Shown: positions 8,101-18,087, counted from the stretch's first letter. The stretch: 41,124 nt of DNA from Peptococcaceae bacterium (GCA_003509545.1 DOLC01000088.1:1-41124), one strand, 5' to 3'. Program-made: numbers and translations. Notes: generated from the sequence alone by a model not told the origin.

Positions 8101-9130
8101 GGTCATTTCTCCTTCTAATTTTCTGAACCTCAAATAATATGACTGTAACCGCAAGGAAAGTTCCTAGGGTGTTAATAAAAAATATTGAGATCAAGAACGT
8201 GCTTGGATATATCCACATCCTAAATAATAAGGTGAATGGTAAATAAAGTTGCATTTGAAATTTTTTTGCATATATATCAAATATTTCATTATTTGTTCTG
8301 TTGTATAACATTTGTAACTGGTTAACGTGAATTTGTTGATATTTACGATTAGCTGGTGTACCAACCAGGTCATACATGCTCCAAATTCTAGCATCAAAGC
8401 GCGGTAATAAATGTCGTAATGCTTTAACACCTTTTTCAAACAGTTCACGGTACTTGTCATCTACCAACGATAGATACCATAAACCCTCTAAAGCAAAATT
8501 ATGGCCATTTAATACATATGGCGGATTAACACCCGCTTTTGCATACTCCTCAAACCATAACCCACCATCTACTTCAACTGCTACTCCACCATGCTCTAAA
8601 GGAACAGCCATAGCATTTGCAGCGAAACGAGCTGCTTCTAGGTACTCTTCTTCTCCCGTTAACTTATGAGCAGCAAGCATGACTTCAATCACATGGCCTT
8701 GTGCCATTCCTGAAACCCAAGGCGCAGACAAGTTATACGTCGGCCAATCAAAATTATAAGTCCAAACATAAAACTTCAAGCCTTCATAATAATGTTCCTC
8801 AGCATTACCAATGAAATAATCTGCAATGTCTAAGATTTTGCGGAATCCATCTGTATCGGCAAATGGATAATGATGTTGTTCCTCCAAAATTTTTAAAACT
8901 GTCCGCCTTACTGATAGGGCAACATGCACTGGGTTGATACCCTTGGCATGCCCGTAATAGGTGATGGGCACGTCTTCTTCGGAGCGATTGTCCCAAGTAC
9001 CAAGGACAATTATGTTTCGTATAGGCATGAGAAGGCTCTTTTGATATTCTTCAAAGTATGTAGTGAAAATACCACTAATTACCACACTGACTAAGAATAA
9101 CACCACAATTTTACGCCACATTTCTCTCAT
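8090..9130 (-). CDS. Membrane-anchored D-glucuronyl C5-epimerase family protein
   Basis: 346 residues, ATG at 9130 behind GAGGTGATGC. Residues 7-24 form an N-terminal membrane anchor and about 308-334 a second membrane segment, leaving the catalytic part most likely outside the cell. The C-terminal GLCE domain is clear: 'APWVSGMAQGHVIEVMLAA' (136-154), 'GLWFEEYAKAGVNPPYVLNG' (190-209), 'MYDLVGTP' (252-259) and 'KYQQIHVNQLQML' (263-275). Tyr253 and Tyr264 sit where animal heparan-sulfate C5-epimerases have essential tyrosines (known for the family). That enzyme turns D-glucuronate into L-iduronate within a polymer. Here it lies just before the polymerase gene and overlaps it, so a polymer-level epimerisation of the secreted glycan is likely. 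Unusual: a membrane segment follows the catalytic domain. Confidence 0.85.
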   Translation of the reverse strand: MREMWRKIVVLFLVSVVISGIFTTYFEEYQKSLLMPIRNIIVLGTWDNRSEEDVPITYYGHAKGINPVHVALSVRRTVLKILEEQHHYPFADTDGFRKILDIADYFIGNAEEHYYEGLKFYVWTYNFDWPTYNLSAPWVSGMAQGHVIEVMLAAHKLTGEEEYLEAARFAANAMAVPLEHGGVAVEVDGGLWFEEYAKAGVNPPYVLNGHNFALEGLWYLSLVDDKYRELFEKGVKALRHLLPRFDARIWSMYDLVGTPANRKYQQIHVNQLQMLYNRTNNEIFDIYAKKFQMQLYLPFTLLFRMWIYPSTFLISIFFINTLGTFLAVTVILFEVQKIRRRNDHVR

Positions 9131-9167
9131 GCATCACCTCAAATATATTGTAGTAGGGTTTTTCTAC

Positions 9168-10364
9168 TCAAATTCCAAGACATATTGCGTCGGGAGTTTG
9201 CCGAATTAGTGACATGTACAGGCCGATTAGCCGCAACGATACAGCTGAAAAGCTGAAACTCTCCTTTACCCACCTTGAGATTTGTTCTTCCGATCCCACC
9301 ACTCCGTTCCCGTAAGCCGTTGCCATGGCCTCTCCCAGTTGCTTAATGTCCCCGGGTGATACTAAGTACCCGACTTCCGGAGTAACGAATTCCTCAGGGC
9401 CACCAGAACGAGTTGCAATAACAGGTAGCCCCGTTGCCATAGCTTCTATCAATACCACACCGAATGTTTCAACATAACTTGGAAGCACGAAAGCATTGGC
9501 TCTCCACATGGCTTCACGCACCTGTTCTCGGTTCAGCAGGCCAAGGAAGCGAACCTGCGGTTCAATGCCAAGGCTATGAGCCAGGCTCTCCAAATCGGAT
9601 CGCTGTGGACCATCGCCGCCAATCCAAAGCTCGACCTCTGGATGACCTTTGAATCCTACTGTAAATGCTTTGAGCAGAACATCTATACCCTTCTTTGGTG
9701 TCAGCAAAGCTACCGAAAGAAAGACAAAAGGGCGCGAACGTCTTGGATGCGGTGGGAGAGTAAAGAACTCGGTATCTACTACATTCGGCACGACCTCAAT
9801 AGGGAGCCCCATGGCATAAGGAGCAATCAGTCTTGCTAGGCTATGAGAAACTGCAGCCCGTACGTTGGCGTGCTGCAAGACTCTTTTAATGTCGGGCTCC
9901 TGCCAGGGTTCGATAAGCCCCCTCGCATAGGCAGTTGAATGTTCCGTAACCAGAAATGGAACACCTAGCTTTTGGGAAGCCTCCAGCGCAGCCACACCTC
10001 CCCAGAGAACTGCATGGGCATGAATGATGTTGGGTTTACCAAAACGTTGCACGTAAAGGTCAACGAGCCGACGGGCCTGCCAAAGCCAGATCTGCCGATT
10101 CACGCGCGGCAATTTGGGAACGGCCCAGCCCAATGAGCGGAAAGTAGGTATACCCTCCTCTTCGCGGAACTCAGTTTTAAAGTTGTAGTTCAAAAGATCA
10201 CCCTGTGTAAGGGTACGGACGCTCCGCTGTATAGGAGCCACTACCCCTACGCGTATACCAGCCCTATGGAGGGCCTTAGCCTGCTCCGCGAAGAAAACTC
10301 CGGCAGCAGGGGATTGCTCTGTTGGGTACCATGAAGGGATGATTAGTACGTGAATGTCACGCAC
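9168..10364 (-). CDS. Glycosyltransferase family 4
   Basis: 398 residues, GTG at 10364 with AGGGAGACTC directly upstream; it overlaps the end of wzx by 8 bp. N-terminal 'IIPSWYPTEQSPAAGVFFAEQAKAL' is the classic GT4 exopolysaccharide opening, followed by 'NIIHAHAVLWGGVAAL', 'TEHSTAYARG', 'VVPNVVDTEFF', 'FLSVALLTPKKGIDVLLKAF', 'WIGGDGPQRSDLESLA' and the EX7E motif in 'SYVETFGVVLIEAMATGLPV'. A retaining transferase acting on the cytoplasmic face is expected. Donor unknown. Confidence 0.9.
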   Translation of the reverse strand: MRDIHVLIIPSWYPTEQSPAAGVFFAEQAKALHRAGIRVGVVAPIQRSVRTLTQGDLLNYNFKTEFREEEGIPTFRSLGWAVPKLPRVNRQIWLWQARRLVDLYVQRFGKPNIIHAHAVLWGGVAALEASQKLGVPFLVTEHSTAYARGLIEPWQEPDIKRVLQHANVRAAVSHSLARLIAPYAMGLPIEVVPNVVDTEFFTLPPHPRRSRPFVFLSVALLTPKKGIDVLLKAFTVGFKGHPEVELWIGGDGPQRSDLESLAHSLGIEPQVRFLGLLNREQVREAMWRANAFVLPSYVETFGVVLIEAMATGLPVIATRSGGPEEFVTPEVGYLVSPGDIKQLGEAMATAYGNGVVGSEEQISRWVKESFSFSAVSLRLIGLYMSLIRQTPDAICLGI

Positions 10365-11811
10365 GAGTCTCCCTGCTTTCTTGGCGTAGAGTCTTTACAG
10401 ACCATATAGTGAAAAGACCTATACCGACTACACTCAGTCCAAATGAAACAGGTGGAGCAGTAACCGCTTTTAGGCTCGAGAGTGCCGTTAACAAAAGCAC
10501 TGCAGCAAAAACATAACTCCTAATGCTGCTGAGCCATATCCATATACTGCTGCCAGCCAGACGGAAGATCCAAGAAATATACACTCCGCTGATAACCATA
10601 CCAGCCAAACCGTAAAGTCTCACGGCCAGCAACGGAGAGCCCATAAAGCCTGCAAATAGCAGAACGGATAGTCGCAAAACCGTTTCATACAACGTTATCC
10701 ACATAGCAGTATCCTGCCGACCCTTGGCTAACACAAAAGTGCTGAGAGGGGAAGATATAAAATTGAGAAAGAGCCAAGGGGACAAGTAACTAGCATAAAG
10801 ACCTGCCTCAAGCCACTCAGCACCGAAAATAAGCGCAAACAGTTCACGTCCCCAAAGGCCAACCAGTGCAAAAATAGCAAAGGCAACAGGCAACAAAGCT
10901 GTGGAGGCTCTGGCTAGGAGTGTGCGTACTGCTTCAGGCTTTTGAGTTTGGGCCGCTATAGTAGGATAAAAAACCTGAGCCACAGCGTTTCCAATCAAAG
11001 AAGCGGGTAATGTAAGAACCCTCATCGTAAGCATGAACAATCCCGAGATAGCCGTGCCAAAGTAAGTGGTCAGAAGCAAGGGCGCTGCTTGGATGCCAAC
11101 GATATTGATTAGTGCTCCCCAGCTATTAAAGACCGGAAACTTCCAATGTTGCCTCGCCAAAGCAACGAGCTTGTTGGCAGGGAATAACCGCAAGGAAACG
11201 CCCGAACGGCGAAATAGAACTCCAATACCCGCTGACTGTCCGGCAATATGTCCAATGATTAGCCCCAGCGGTGTCACTCCGAGTGCTCCGCTTACGAGCT
11301 GGACAGCCACCTGAGTTCCGGATTGCGTTAGCTTTGTGAGGCTTACAACATCAAATAACTTTCTTCTGGTAGTCCAGTAGTTTAGTACTTGATATGTTCC
11401 TACGAACCCCATCCCAACGGGCAACAACCAGAGGTGTGGTCTTAGGGTCTCCGCGTTGACCCATCTCGCTACCTGTTCGCCCCCCAGCCACACCCCCAAC
11501 CCTACCAGTAAGCTCATTCCTAACACGATAATTAGGGAAAGTACCACCAGCGCAGCGGCGTCCTCATCCTTTTCAGGAAGGGGTATGGCTAGCTCGTACC
11601 GCAAGGCTGCCACAGTAGAAAGAATACCCAAAAGCGAGGAGTAGACCGCCAAGACCCCGAAATCTTCCGGGGTATACAGCCGGGTCAAAATAGGCGAGGC
11701 CAGCACAACGATGGCCTGGCCGACGGCCGTGCCGCCCGCAAGGACTGCCACGTTGCGGGCAAAGGAGCTCTTGGGAAGCAGGGCCTTAAGACGGGCAAAG
11801 GCAGCATTCAT
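10357..11811 (-). CDS. wzx: Oligosaccharide flippase, Wzx/MOP superfamily
   Basis: 484 residues and about twelve to fourteen membrane segments. The N-terminus '[38 protein letters not shown]' is the signature of the polysaccharide_synt family: a Gly-rich first helix and '[10 protein letters not shown]'. It would move the undecaprenyl-linked repeat unit across the membrane for Wzy. Its start overlaps the stop of the aminotransferase gene and its end overlaps the next glycosyltransferase, so it is firmly inside the operon. Well supported. Confidence 0.92.
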   Translation of the reverse strand: MNAAFARLKALLPKSSFARNVAVLAGGTAVGQAIVVLASPILTRLYTPEDFGVLAVYSSLLGILSTVAALRYELAIPLPEKDEDAAALVVLSLIIVLGMSLLVGLGVWLGGEQVARWVNAETLRPHLWLLPVGMGFVGTYQVLNYWTTRRKLFDVVSLTKLTQSGTQVAVQLVSGALGVTPLGLIIGHIAGQSAGIGVLFRRSGVSLRLFPANKLVALARQHWKFPVFNSWGALINIVGIQAAPLLLTTYFGTAISGLFMLTMRVLTLPASLIGNAVAQVFYPTIAAQTQKPEAVRTLLARASTALLPVAFAIFALVGLWGRELFALIFGAEWLEAGLYASYLSPWLFLNFISSPLSTFVLAKGRQDTAMWITLYETVLRLSVLLFAGFMGSPLLAVRLYGLAGMVISGVYISWIFRLAGSSIWIWLSSIRSYVFAAVLLLTALSSLKAVTAPPVSFGLSVVGIGLFTIWSVKTLRQESRETRA

Positions 11812-12941
11812 GCCAAGGCCTCCTCCAGACCCCTGGCGATGTGTATCTGCGTTTCCTCAGCAATCTCTGGCCAGATGGGCATCGACAGTACTTCGCCGGC
11901 CGCCCTCTCGGCTTCCGGTAGATGGCAATTACTATTAGCGTAGACCGGTAGCTTGTGTACGGGTACTGGATAGTAGATCATGGTCCCGATACCTTCGTCG
12001 GCCAGGAACTGCTTCACATTATCGCGCTTTCCGTTCATTACCCGTATGGTGTACTGGTGGTAAACGTGCTTGGCGTAAGGGACTTCGTAGGGAGTTCTTA
12101 TGCCCGGCACGTCTTTCAAAAGCTCATTATACCGCTTTGCCGCCTGCCGCCTGGCCTCGTTCCACTCATCGATATGGGGCAGCTTCACCCGGAGAATGGC
12201 GGCCTGAATCTCATCCAGCCGGGAGTTATAGCCAATGATTTCGTTGTAATACTTCTGCCTTGCCCCGTGGACCCGCAGCATACGGGCCATTTCAGCAATT
12301 TCGTCATTATTGGTAGCGATAAGGCCTCCGTCGCCAAAGGCTCCCAGGTTCTTGGAAGGAAAGAAGGAAAAGCAGCCCGCATCACCGATAGTTCCCAGCT
12401 TCCTGCCCTTGTACTCCCCTCCGAAGGCCTGAGCCGTATCTTCGATAACTTTGAGATTATATTTTTCTGCCAGCTCCATGATGGGGTCCATGTCGGCCGC
12501 CTGGCCGTAGAGGTGGACCGGGAGTATGGCCTTAGTTCTCGGAGTGATGGCCGGTTCTATGAGCTCCGGGTTTATATTGAAGGTTTGGGGGTCGATATCG
12601 ACGAACACCGGAGTGGCCCCTACATGGCTTATGGCCTCAGCGGTGGCAAAGAAGGTAAAGGGAGTGGTGATGACTTCATCGCCTGGGCCGATACCTAAGG
12701 CGCGCAAGGCTATTACTAACGCATCGGTGCCGGAGTTTACGCCTATGGCGTGCTTGACACCGAGGTATTGGGCTACTTCTTCCTCAAAAGCTTTTACATT
12801 GGGCCCCAGGATAAACTGGCCTGATTTTAGAACGCCCTGGATGGCCTTCAAAAGTTCATCCCACAGCGCCTCGATCTCGGGAGTAAGATCCAGTAGGGGA
12901 ATTTTTCCTGCTTTTATATCCTGCTTTAAGCTATCCGGCAA
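11808..12941 (-). CDS. wbpE: DegT/DnrJ/EryC1 family PLP aminotransferase, WbpE-like
   Basis: 377 residues from TTG 12941 (GGAGAG about 10 bases upstream). Aspartate-aminotransferase-fold sugar transaminase: '[21 protein letters not shown]' (41-61), '[31 protein letters not shown]', '[11 protein letters not shown]' with the Asp that holds the PLP pyridine, and the PLP lysine Lys197 in '[14 protein letters not shown]'. WbpE puts an amino group on C3 of the 3-keto sugar made by WbpB, giving UDP-GlcNAc3NA, using glutamate. The gene follows the acetyltransferase with a 16-bp overlap. WbpE rather than another DegT enzyme is inferred from the neighbouring wbpA, B, D and I genes. Confidence 0.9.
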   Translation of the reverse strand: MPDSLKQDIKAGKIPLLDLTPEIEALWDELLKAIQGVLKSGQFILGPNVKAFEEEVAQYLGVKHAIGVNSGTDALVIALRALGIGPGDEVITTPFTFFATAEAISHVGATPVFVDIDPQTFNINPELIEPAITPRTKAILPVHLYGQAADMDPIMELAEKYNLKVIEDTAQAFGGEYKGRKLGTIGDAGCFSFFPSKNLGAFGDGGLIATNNDEIAEMARMLRVHGARQKYYNEIIGYNSRLDEIQAAILRVKLPHIDEWNEARRQAAKRYNELLKDVPGIRTPYEVPYAKHVYHQYTIRVMNGKRDNVKQFLADEGIGTMIYYPVPVHKLPVYANSNCHLPEAERAAGEVLSMPIWPEIAEETQIHIARGLEEALA

Positions 12942-13513
12942 ATCCTGGTCTCTCCTTCTCTTTTATATTCCTTGCCGCATTCGGAACAGCGGGCTACATT
13001 TCCGGCAAACTTTAACGGTAGACCGCACTCGCAGGCCCAGCCTATTTGTCTTGCTGGCACTCCGGCCACCAGGGCGTAAGGGGGCACGTCCTTGGTCACC
13101 ACCGCCCCTGCGGCCACGAAAGCCCACTCCCCTATGGTCACCCCGCACACCACAGTAGCGTTAGCCCCTATAGAGGCTCCCTTTTTCACCAGGGTTTTTA
13201 CGTAGTCCTCACTGGTGTTACGGGGATAAGCGGAGCGGGGCGTCTTTACATTGGTAAAGACCATGCTCGGCCCGCAGAAGACGTAGTCTTCCAGGATGAC
13301 CCCTTCGTATATGGATACGTTATTTTGTATCTTTACGTTGTTGCCTATTTTAACGCCACGGGCCACAAACACGTTTTGCCCTAGGGTGCAGTTCTCCCCT
13401 ATCTCTGCTCCGGCCATGACGTGGCTGAAGTGCCATATCTTTGTCCCTTTACCTATTTTAGCGCCTTCATCTACGTAGGCTGATTCGTGGACGAAGTAGT
13501 CCCTTTCCTTCAT
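12926..13513 (-). CDS. wbpD: Left-handed beta-helix N-acetyltransferase, WbpD-like
   Basis: 195 residues, ATG at 13513, overlapping the dehydrogenase stop. Hexapeptide repeats start almost at once: '[22 protein letters not shown]', then '[27 protein letters not shown]', '[44 protein letters not shown]'. 'WHFSHV' is typical of WbpD/WlbB, which acetylates C3-NH2 of UDP-GlcNAc3NA with acetyl-CoA. After the helix comes 'CECGLPLKF...[10 protein letters not shown]', a four-cysteine pair that looks like a small zinc ribbon; this C-terminal extra is seen in some Firmicute and archaeal homologues, from memory. The active form is expected to be a trimer in the cytoplasm. Confidence 0.9.
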   Translation of the reverse strand: MKERDYFVHESAYVDEGAKIGKGTKIWHFSHVMAGAEIGENCTLGQNVFVARGVKIGNNVKIQNNVSIYEGVILEDYVFCGPSMVFTNVKTPRSAYPRNTSEDYVKTLVKKGASIGANATVVCGVTIGEWAFVAAGAVVTKDVPPYALVAGVPARQIGWACECGLPLKFAGNVARCSECGKEYKREGETRICRIA

Positions 13514-14457
13514 GTGCCTTCTTCCTTTAATTGCTTCTCTATAGCTTCTAATATTTCTATAACCTCTACAGCACTTCTACCGCTAGACAAGGGAGTTCTT
13601 CGTTTGGCTACACATTCCAGGAAATGATGACATTCCAGGAGGAGGGGTTCTTCCTTCCCCTGGAAGACCACCTCGCTCCCTTCATCATGATGCCTAAGCC
13701 CCGTGGTCACCCGTTTTCTGTGCAGTGTCACTTTTTGCTCCAGTTCATCATAAGTGAGTATTCCTTCCGAGCCGGCGATGGTGAGGGAGCGCCTCGTTTC
13801 CGGCCAAAGCCAGGAGACGTGGAGATGGGCCTGCACTCCACCGGCGAACCGGAGGTGCACGTATACGTCGTCTTCTATTTTTTCCTGCAGGAAGCGCTGG
13901 CCTGCGGCCTTTACTTCCTGAGGTTTTCGCCCTACCAGGTAGAGGAGTACGGCTATGTCATGGACGCCGAAGCTCCACAGGACGTTTTCCACCGAGCGCA
14001 CCCGGCCGAATTTTAGCCTTTCCTGGGTAAGAAAGGCAATCCTGCCCAGGGCCCCTGAGTCTATATACTCCTTTATCCAGCGGACGGCCGGTTGGTAAAG
14101 GAGGAGATGACCAGCCATGAGGATGCGGTTCTGTTTCTCAGCTATCTCCACCAGTTCTTGGGCTTCGGCTTTGGATAAGGCCATAGGCTTCTCCACAAAG
14201 ACATCCTTCCCGGCAGCCAGGGCCTCCTTGGCAAGGGCATAGTGTGTCGGCGCCGGGGTGGCGATGGCTACGGCCGGGATGTCACTTTCTAAGAGGCGGC
14301 GGTAGTCGTCGTAGATAGGGATACCGGGGTAGGATTGGGCTAGCTCTTCCCTAGTCTTGGGGTTTATTTCTGCCACCCCGGAAAGCTCTCCTAAGCGAAA
14401 GAAGGTATGTACCAGATTTTTCCCCCAGTTGCCCGCCCCGATTACTCCCACGCTCAT
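13510..14457 (-). CDS. wbpB: Gfo/Idh/MocA oxidoreductase, WbpB-like
   Basis: 315 residues, ATG at 14457 overlapping the wbpA stop. N-terminal Rossmann domain: '[23 protein letters not shown]' (3-25), '[38 protein letters not shown]' with the catalytic 'EKP' lysine region, '[16 protein letters not shown]', and the C-terminal beta-sheet with '[31 protein letters not shown]'. WbpB oxidises C3 of UDP-GlcNAcA to the 3-keto sugar with bound NAD+. Placement between wbpA and wbpD is the standard wbp/wlb order. Generic family call is certain; WbpB role is from context. Confidence 0.9.
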   Translation of the reverse strand: MSVGVIGAGNWGKNLVHTFFRLGELSGVAEINPKTREELAQSYPGIPIYDDYRRLLESDIPAVAIATPAPTHYALAKEALAAGKDVFVEKPMALSKAEAQELVEIAEKQNRILMAGHLLLYQPAVRWIKEYIDSGALGRIAFLTQERLKFGRVRSVENVLWSFGVHDIAVLLYLVGRKPQEVKAAGQRFLQEKIEDDVYVHLRFAGGVQAHLHVSWLWPETRRSLTIAGSEGILTYDELEQKVTLHRKRVTTGLRHHDEGSEVVFQGKEEPLLLECHHFLECVAKRRTPLSSGRSAVEVIEILEAIEKQLKEEGT

Positions 14458-15806
14458 AGCAGAGTTATCCTTTCCCGGAAGGAACTTACGCGCCGCGTGG
14501 CATTGCGGGTATCAAGGATATGTCTAGCCTTTCCCACCACCCAATTATAATCGATGTAGGAATGGTCGGTGGTGATGATGACCAGGTCGCTTTGCTTTAG
14601 TACCTCTTCGGTAAGGGGAGTGGAGGTCATCTCCAGGCCGCGGTCGCGAAAGCTAGGGATGAGCTCGTCGTGATACAACACGCGGGCGCCGTCTTTCTGT
14701 AAAAGCCTTATTATCTCCAGGGCGGGGGATTCGCGGTAGTCGGCGATATCTTTCTTATAGGCCACTCCCAGGATGAGTATTTGGGCTTTGGATGCCGGGA
14801 TGCCCAGGCGGTTTAAAATTCGCAAAGCTTTCTGCCGCACGAACTCGGGCATCTTGCGGTTTATTTCTCCGGCCAGGGCGATGAAGTGGGTGTTGAAATT
14901 GAGTTCCTTGGCCTTCCATTCCAGGTAATGGGGGTCGATGGGGATGCAGTGGCCCCCTACCCCCGGGCCGGGGTAAAAGGGCATGATGCCGAAGGGCTTG
15001 GTAAAGGCCGCGTCCAGCACCTCCCAGACGTTTAGATCCATGCGGTCGCAGAGCATGGCCAGCTCGTTGACAAGGGCTATATTCACCGCCCGGAAGGTGT
15101 TCTCAAACACCTTGACCAGTTCGGCGGCGCGGGCCGAGGATACCGGCACTACCCTTTTTACTGTCTGGCCGTAAAAGGTTAGGCCCACTTCCAGGGAAGC
15201 AGGCCCTATACCCCCCACTACTTTCGAGGTGTTCTTGGTGGTATACCGCTTGTTGCCGGGGTCTACCCTTTCCGGGGAATGGACCAGGAAAAAGTCTTCT
15301 TCTACTTTGAGGCCCGATTCTTCCAGGATGGGCAGCATTACTTCTTCGGTAGTTCCCGGGTAGGTGGTGGACTCAAGACTTATAAGCTGGCCCGGCCGTA
15401 GCCTTTTCGCTATCTCCCGGGTTACCTTTTCCACGTAGGTCAGGTCGGGGGTGAGGTTTTTGGTGAGGGGCGTGGGTACGCAGATGACAATTACATCCAT
15501 CTCCGGCACGGGGTCAAAATGGGTAACTGCCGATATTTTCCCGCTCTCCACCAGGGCCTTTAGCTCCTCGTCCTTTACGTCGGATATGTAGTTTTCCCCC
15601 CGGTTTATCTTTTCTGCCCGCGATGGATTCTGCTCTATTCCTATTACGCGGTAGCCCACCTTGGCCTTTTCCACCGCAAAAGGGAGGCCCACGTAGCCCA
15701 GGCCTACCACGCCTACTATGGCGGTTTTGGTCTTAATCTTGGCCAGCAGTGTTTCTTTAGGCGCAAGTTGTAATCCTTGTTTCAAAGTGACTCCCACGGC
15801 TTCCAC
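14454..15806 (-). CDS. wbpA: UDP-N-acetylglucosamine 6-dehydrogenase, WbpA-like
   Basis: 450 residues, GTG at 15806 with AGGAGG 8 bases upstream. UDP-glucose/GDP-mannose dehydrogenase family: NAD-binding 'VGVVGLGYVGLPFAVEKAKVG' (31-51), 'VICVPTPLTKNLTPDL', 'ESTTYPGTTEEVMLPILEE', and the catalytic Cys287 in 'GPGVGGHCIPIDPHYLEWKA'; C-terminal UDP-binding domain with 'ILGVAYKKDIADYRESPALEI'. WbpA makes UDP-GlcNAcA from UDP-GlcNAc by two NAD+-dependent oxidations, the first step of the UDP-ManNAc(3NAc)A route. It is the first gene of the cluster, so the promoter should lie in 15807-16054; I found no convincing -35/-10 pair there. Confidence 0.92.
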   Translation of the reverse strand: MEAVGVTLKQGLQLAPKETLLAKIKTKTAIVGVVGLGYVGLPFAVEKAKVGYRVIGIEQNPSRAEKINRGENYISDVKDEELKALVESGKISAVTHFDPVPEMDVIVICVPTPLTKNLTPDLTYVEKVTREIAKRLRPGQLISLESTTYPGTTEEVMLPILEESGLKVEEDFFLVHSPERVDPGNKRYTTKNTSKVVGGIGPASLEVGLTFYGQTVKRVVPVSSARAAELVKVFENTFRAVNIALVNELAMLCDRMDLNVWEVLDAAFTKPFGIMPFYPGPGVGGHCIPIDPHYLEWKAKELNFNTHFIALAGEINRKMPEFVRQKALRILNRLGIPASKAQILILGVAYKKDIADYRESPALEIIRLLQKDGARVLYHDELIPSFRDRGLEMTSTPLTEEVLKQSDLVIITTDHSYIDYNWVVGKARHILDTRNATRRVSSFRERITLL

Positions 15807-16031
15807 TGGGAACCTCCTAGAAAGAGAACATTTGAACGCTACCGGTCGAGTTTTTCCTGCAACTTACAATTTGAGTGCCTTATAAATTTGCCGGGTGTTT
15901 CACATTTCCGGAGCTAACCTCTACCTTATTCGCCAAAAGTTGCCTGATTCCTCCTTTTTTCCGTGTCTTAATTGGGGGGGATTTCCTTCGCGGAACAAAA
16001 ATGGGGCTTGTATACTTAGCCCCACAGCCAT

Positions 16032-16054
16032 GGCCCGCGTTTTAAGGGCGGGCC
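16032..16054 (-). other. GC-rich hairpin directly after the TPR gene stop
   Basis: GGCCCGC (16032-16038) and GCGGGCC (16048-16054) form a perfect 7-bp stem with a 9-base loop, abutting the stop codon of the TPR gene. No T-run follows on the minus strand, so an intrinsic terminator is uncertain; it may instead stabilise the mRNA end. Confidence 0.45.
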
Positions 16055-17935
16055 TTAAGTTAAGCCGAATATTTCCTTCAACGGTTCGCGCAATTCAAGG
16101 GGAATGGTAACAATTTTGGTGCGCCTGCCGTCTATGACTGCTCTGCCCACCATGACCAATGCCCTGGACCAGAGGAAGCCCAGGGAGGACTCGGGGTCTT
16201 CCTCTTCCCAGTAAAAACCGTCGCCTTCCATGGAGCCGAACTTGCGGGTGACGGCATTGAGCCTGCTCCAGCCTCCTTTGCGGAGCAGGTACTCCAGGAG
16301 TTCCTGTTCCTCTGGCTGCAGTTCCTCCACTATTTTTTCCAGGTTTCCGCGGCGGGAGAGGAAGTCTATGAGCTGTTTTTCCCGGTCCCTGCGCAGGCGG
16401 GCGGGCTCGAGGCCGTAGCTTAAACAGGCGGCCGAGAGCCAGTTGGCCGGCATGTTTTTGAGCCCCCGGGAAAGGGTGGGGTCTGGGGGAAGGGCTTTCT
16501 CTTCTATTCTTTTGCGCTCTTCCTCTTCGAACATCCCTACGAAGCGTTCCGGGAGATCCGAGAGTAATTCCTGCCATTCTATCTGGCGTTCCAGGAGCTC
16601 GATTTTTTTCAGAAGATCCTCGGTTGCGTCTTCTTTGTCTATATTTGCCAGGCGCCACCGGGCCTCTTCCGTCCGGCCCATCTGGACCATTAGGGCAGCG
16701 AAGTTGAAAAGCACGGCCGGGTTGTCCGGGGCCAGGTCTTCCAGTTCCTCCATTAATTCCAGGGCGTCGTCCAATTCCCCCTTCTGGCGCAGGAGATTGG
16801 CCAGGGCGAGCACGGCCCGGGGATAATAGGGTCCTTCTTCGTAAAGGTCGCGGAGGAGTTTTATGGCCTCGTCAAGCTCGCCCTTATCCCGCAGCTTTAA
16901 GGCCTTTTCCACCAGGGCATCCAGTTTTTCATCCGGTTCCGGCACTACGGGGGTTTTCTTAAGCTCTACCATCCGCCTTTGTCCGTCGATGAACATGGGA
17001 AAGGGCTCGTTTTCCGGGAGTACGCCCAGCTCTACCAGGGCCCGGGCCGCTCCCATTTTTACCGCCTTGCCGAAGACCGGGGAGTCCAAGATGCTGCGCC
17101 CCAGTTTCTTGCCCCATTCGCCGTTATAAGTCACCAGGGAATAGGCCACCTTTCCTGCTTCGTGGTCTTCGCCATCGTGGAGAATTAAGGACAAGATGGT
17201 CATGCGGATGTAGCCGTCCCGGAAGCAGCGCTCCAGAGCCTCCTCGTCCCGGCCGGGCTCCAGAAGCATTTTTTCCATTGCTTCTGCCCCGTAAATATCG
17301 TAGCCGATTTCAAAGGGCGGGATGACGCCCCTCTCTACGAGGAAGGCCACCTGCTGCATCCCGGCCAAAAGGGGATGGGCTTCGGCTATAGAAGACCACA
17401 GGCCGGCGGCCCGGTTGTACCGGCCCAGATTGAAACAGGCCGCACCGGCCAGCAGCCTGTTTTCCCAGGAGCGATGGTAGGGCTCCCAGCGGCGGTACAG
17501 TTCGAATACCCGGCGGTGGTCCTTGAGGTCGCCGGCGGCCTGCATGATGATTGTGATATAATCGCAGAAGGCAGCAGGGACTTCCCGGAAGCTGCGGAGC
17601 ATTTGCCCCACGCCATCATCGAAGCTCTTTTCGGCCAGTTTGAGCCACCTGCGGGCTTCTTCTTCCCGGCCTAAGGAGCAGCAGATGCGGGAGGCCAGGG
17701 CATAGGTAAAGGGATTGGCCTCGGAGACGGCCTCGCCGGCGGATAAGAGGGGACTTAAGACCTCCAGGGCTTCCTTGGGCTTTCCGGACATGAAGAGGGA
17801 GAGGGCCAGGTTGTTGCGTATGGGTACGGCGTCTTCTTTCTTCAGGGCGGCGCTGAAGGCCTGGGCCGCCTTATTAAAGTCGCCTTTCTCCAACAGTTTC
17901 TTGCCCTTGCTGACTAGTTGTTCCGCTTTACTCAA
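16055..17935 (-). CDS. Tetratricopeptide-repeat protein, about 626 residues
   Basis: Start chosen at TTG 17935: AAAGGAAACCCGAC precedes it, and the more upstream in-frame sequence is Pro/Ser-rich and unlike protein. TPR-like helices are visible near the N-terminus ('LLEKGDFNKAAQAFSAALKKEDAVPIRNNLALSLFMSGKPKEAL') and again at about 350-440 ('ALKLRDKGELDEAIKLLRDLYEEGPYYPRAVLALANLLRQKGEL'). The last 150 residues have a helical part and then 'LLEYLLRKGGWSRLNAVTRKFGS...GFYW', which could be a winged-helix-like fold. No signal peptide, so a cytoplasmic scaffold is likely. No enzyme motif seen. It is separated from the polysaccharide cluster by 248 bp and from the ComK-like gene by a terminator. Confidence 0.8.
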   Translation of the reverse strand: MSKAEQLVSKGKKLLEKGDFNKAAQAFSAALKKEDAVPIRNNLALSLFMSGKPKEALEVLSPLLSAGEAVSEANPFTYALASRICCSLGREEEARRWLKLAEKSFDDGVGQMLRSFREVPAAFCDYITIIMQAAGDLKDHRRVFELYRRWEPYHRSWENRLLAGAACFNLGRYNRAAGLWSSIAEAHPLLAGMQQVAFLVERGVIPPFEIGYDIYGAEAMEKMLLEPGRDEEALERCFRDGYIRMTILSLILHDGEDHEAGKVAYSLVTYNGEWGKKLGRSILDSPVFGKAVKMGAARALVELGVLPENEPFPMFIDGQRRMVELKKTPVVPEPDEKLDALVEKALKLRDKGELDEAIKLLRDLYEEGPYYPRAVLALANLLRQKGELDDALELMEELEDLAPDNPAVLFNFAALMVQMGRTEEARWRLANIDKEDATEDLLKKIELLERQIEWQELLSDLPERFVGMFEEEERKRIEEKALPPDPTLSRGLKNMPANWLSAACLSYGLEPARLRRDREKQLIDFLSRRGNLEKIVEELQPEEQELLEYLLRKGGWSRLNAVTRKFGSMEGDGFYWEEEDPESSLGFLWSRALVMVGRAVIDGRRTKIVTIPLELREPLKEIFGLT

Positions 17936-18087
17936 GTCGGGTTTCCTTTCTGTAAATGGAATTTGTGGGGTATCTATGTGACTCTCTTTCGACAAGAGGA
18001 GAAAAAATCCTTCCAGTTTTTGCGGGCTCGGGGAAGACCGTGGGCAAAATAGGTGCGAGGCTCGAGGTTTTGGGAACAAGAAGTGAA

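Noticed and set aside
15807..16054. Promoter for the glycan cluster
   Set aside because: A promoter is expected here, but no -35/-10 pair with acceptable spacing stood out on the minus strand.
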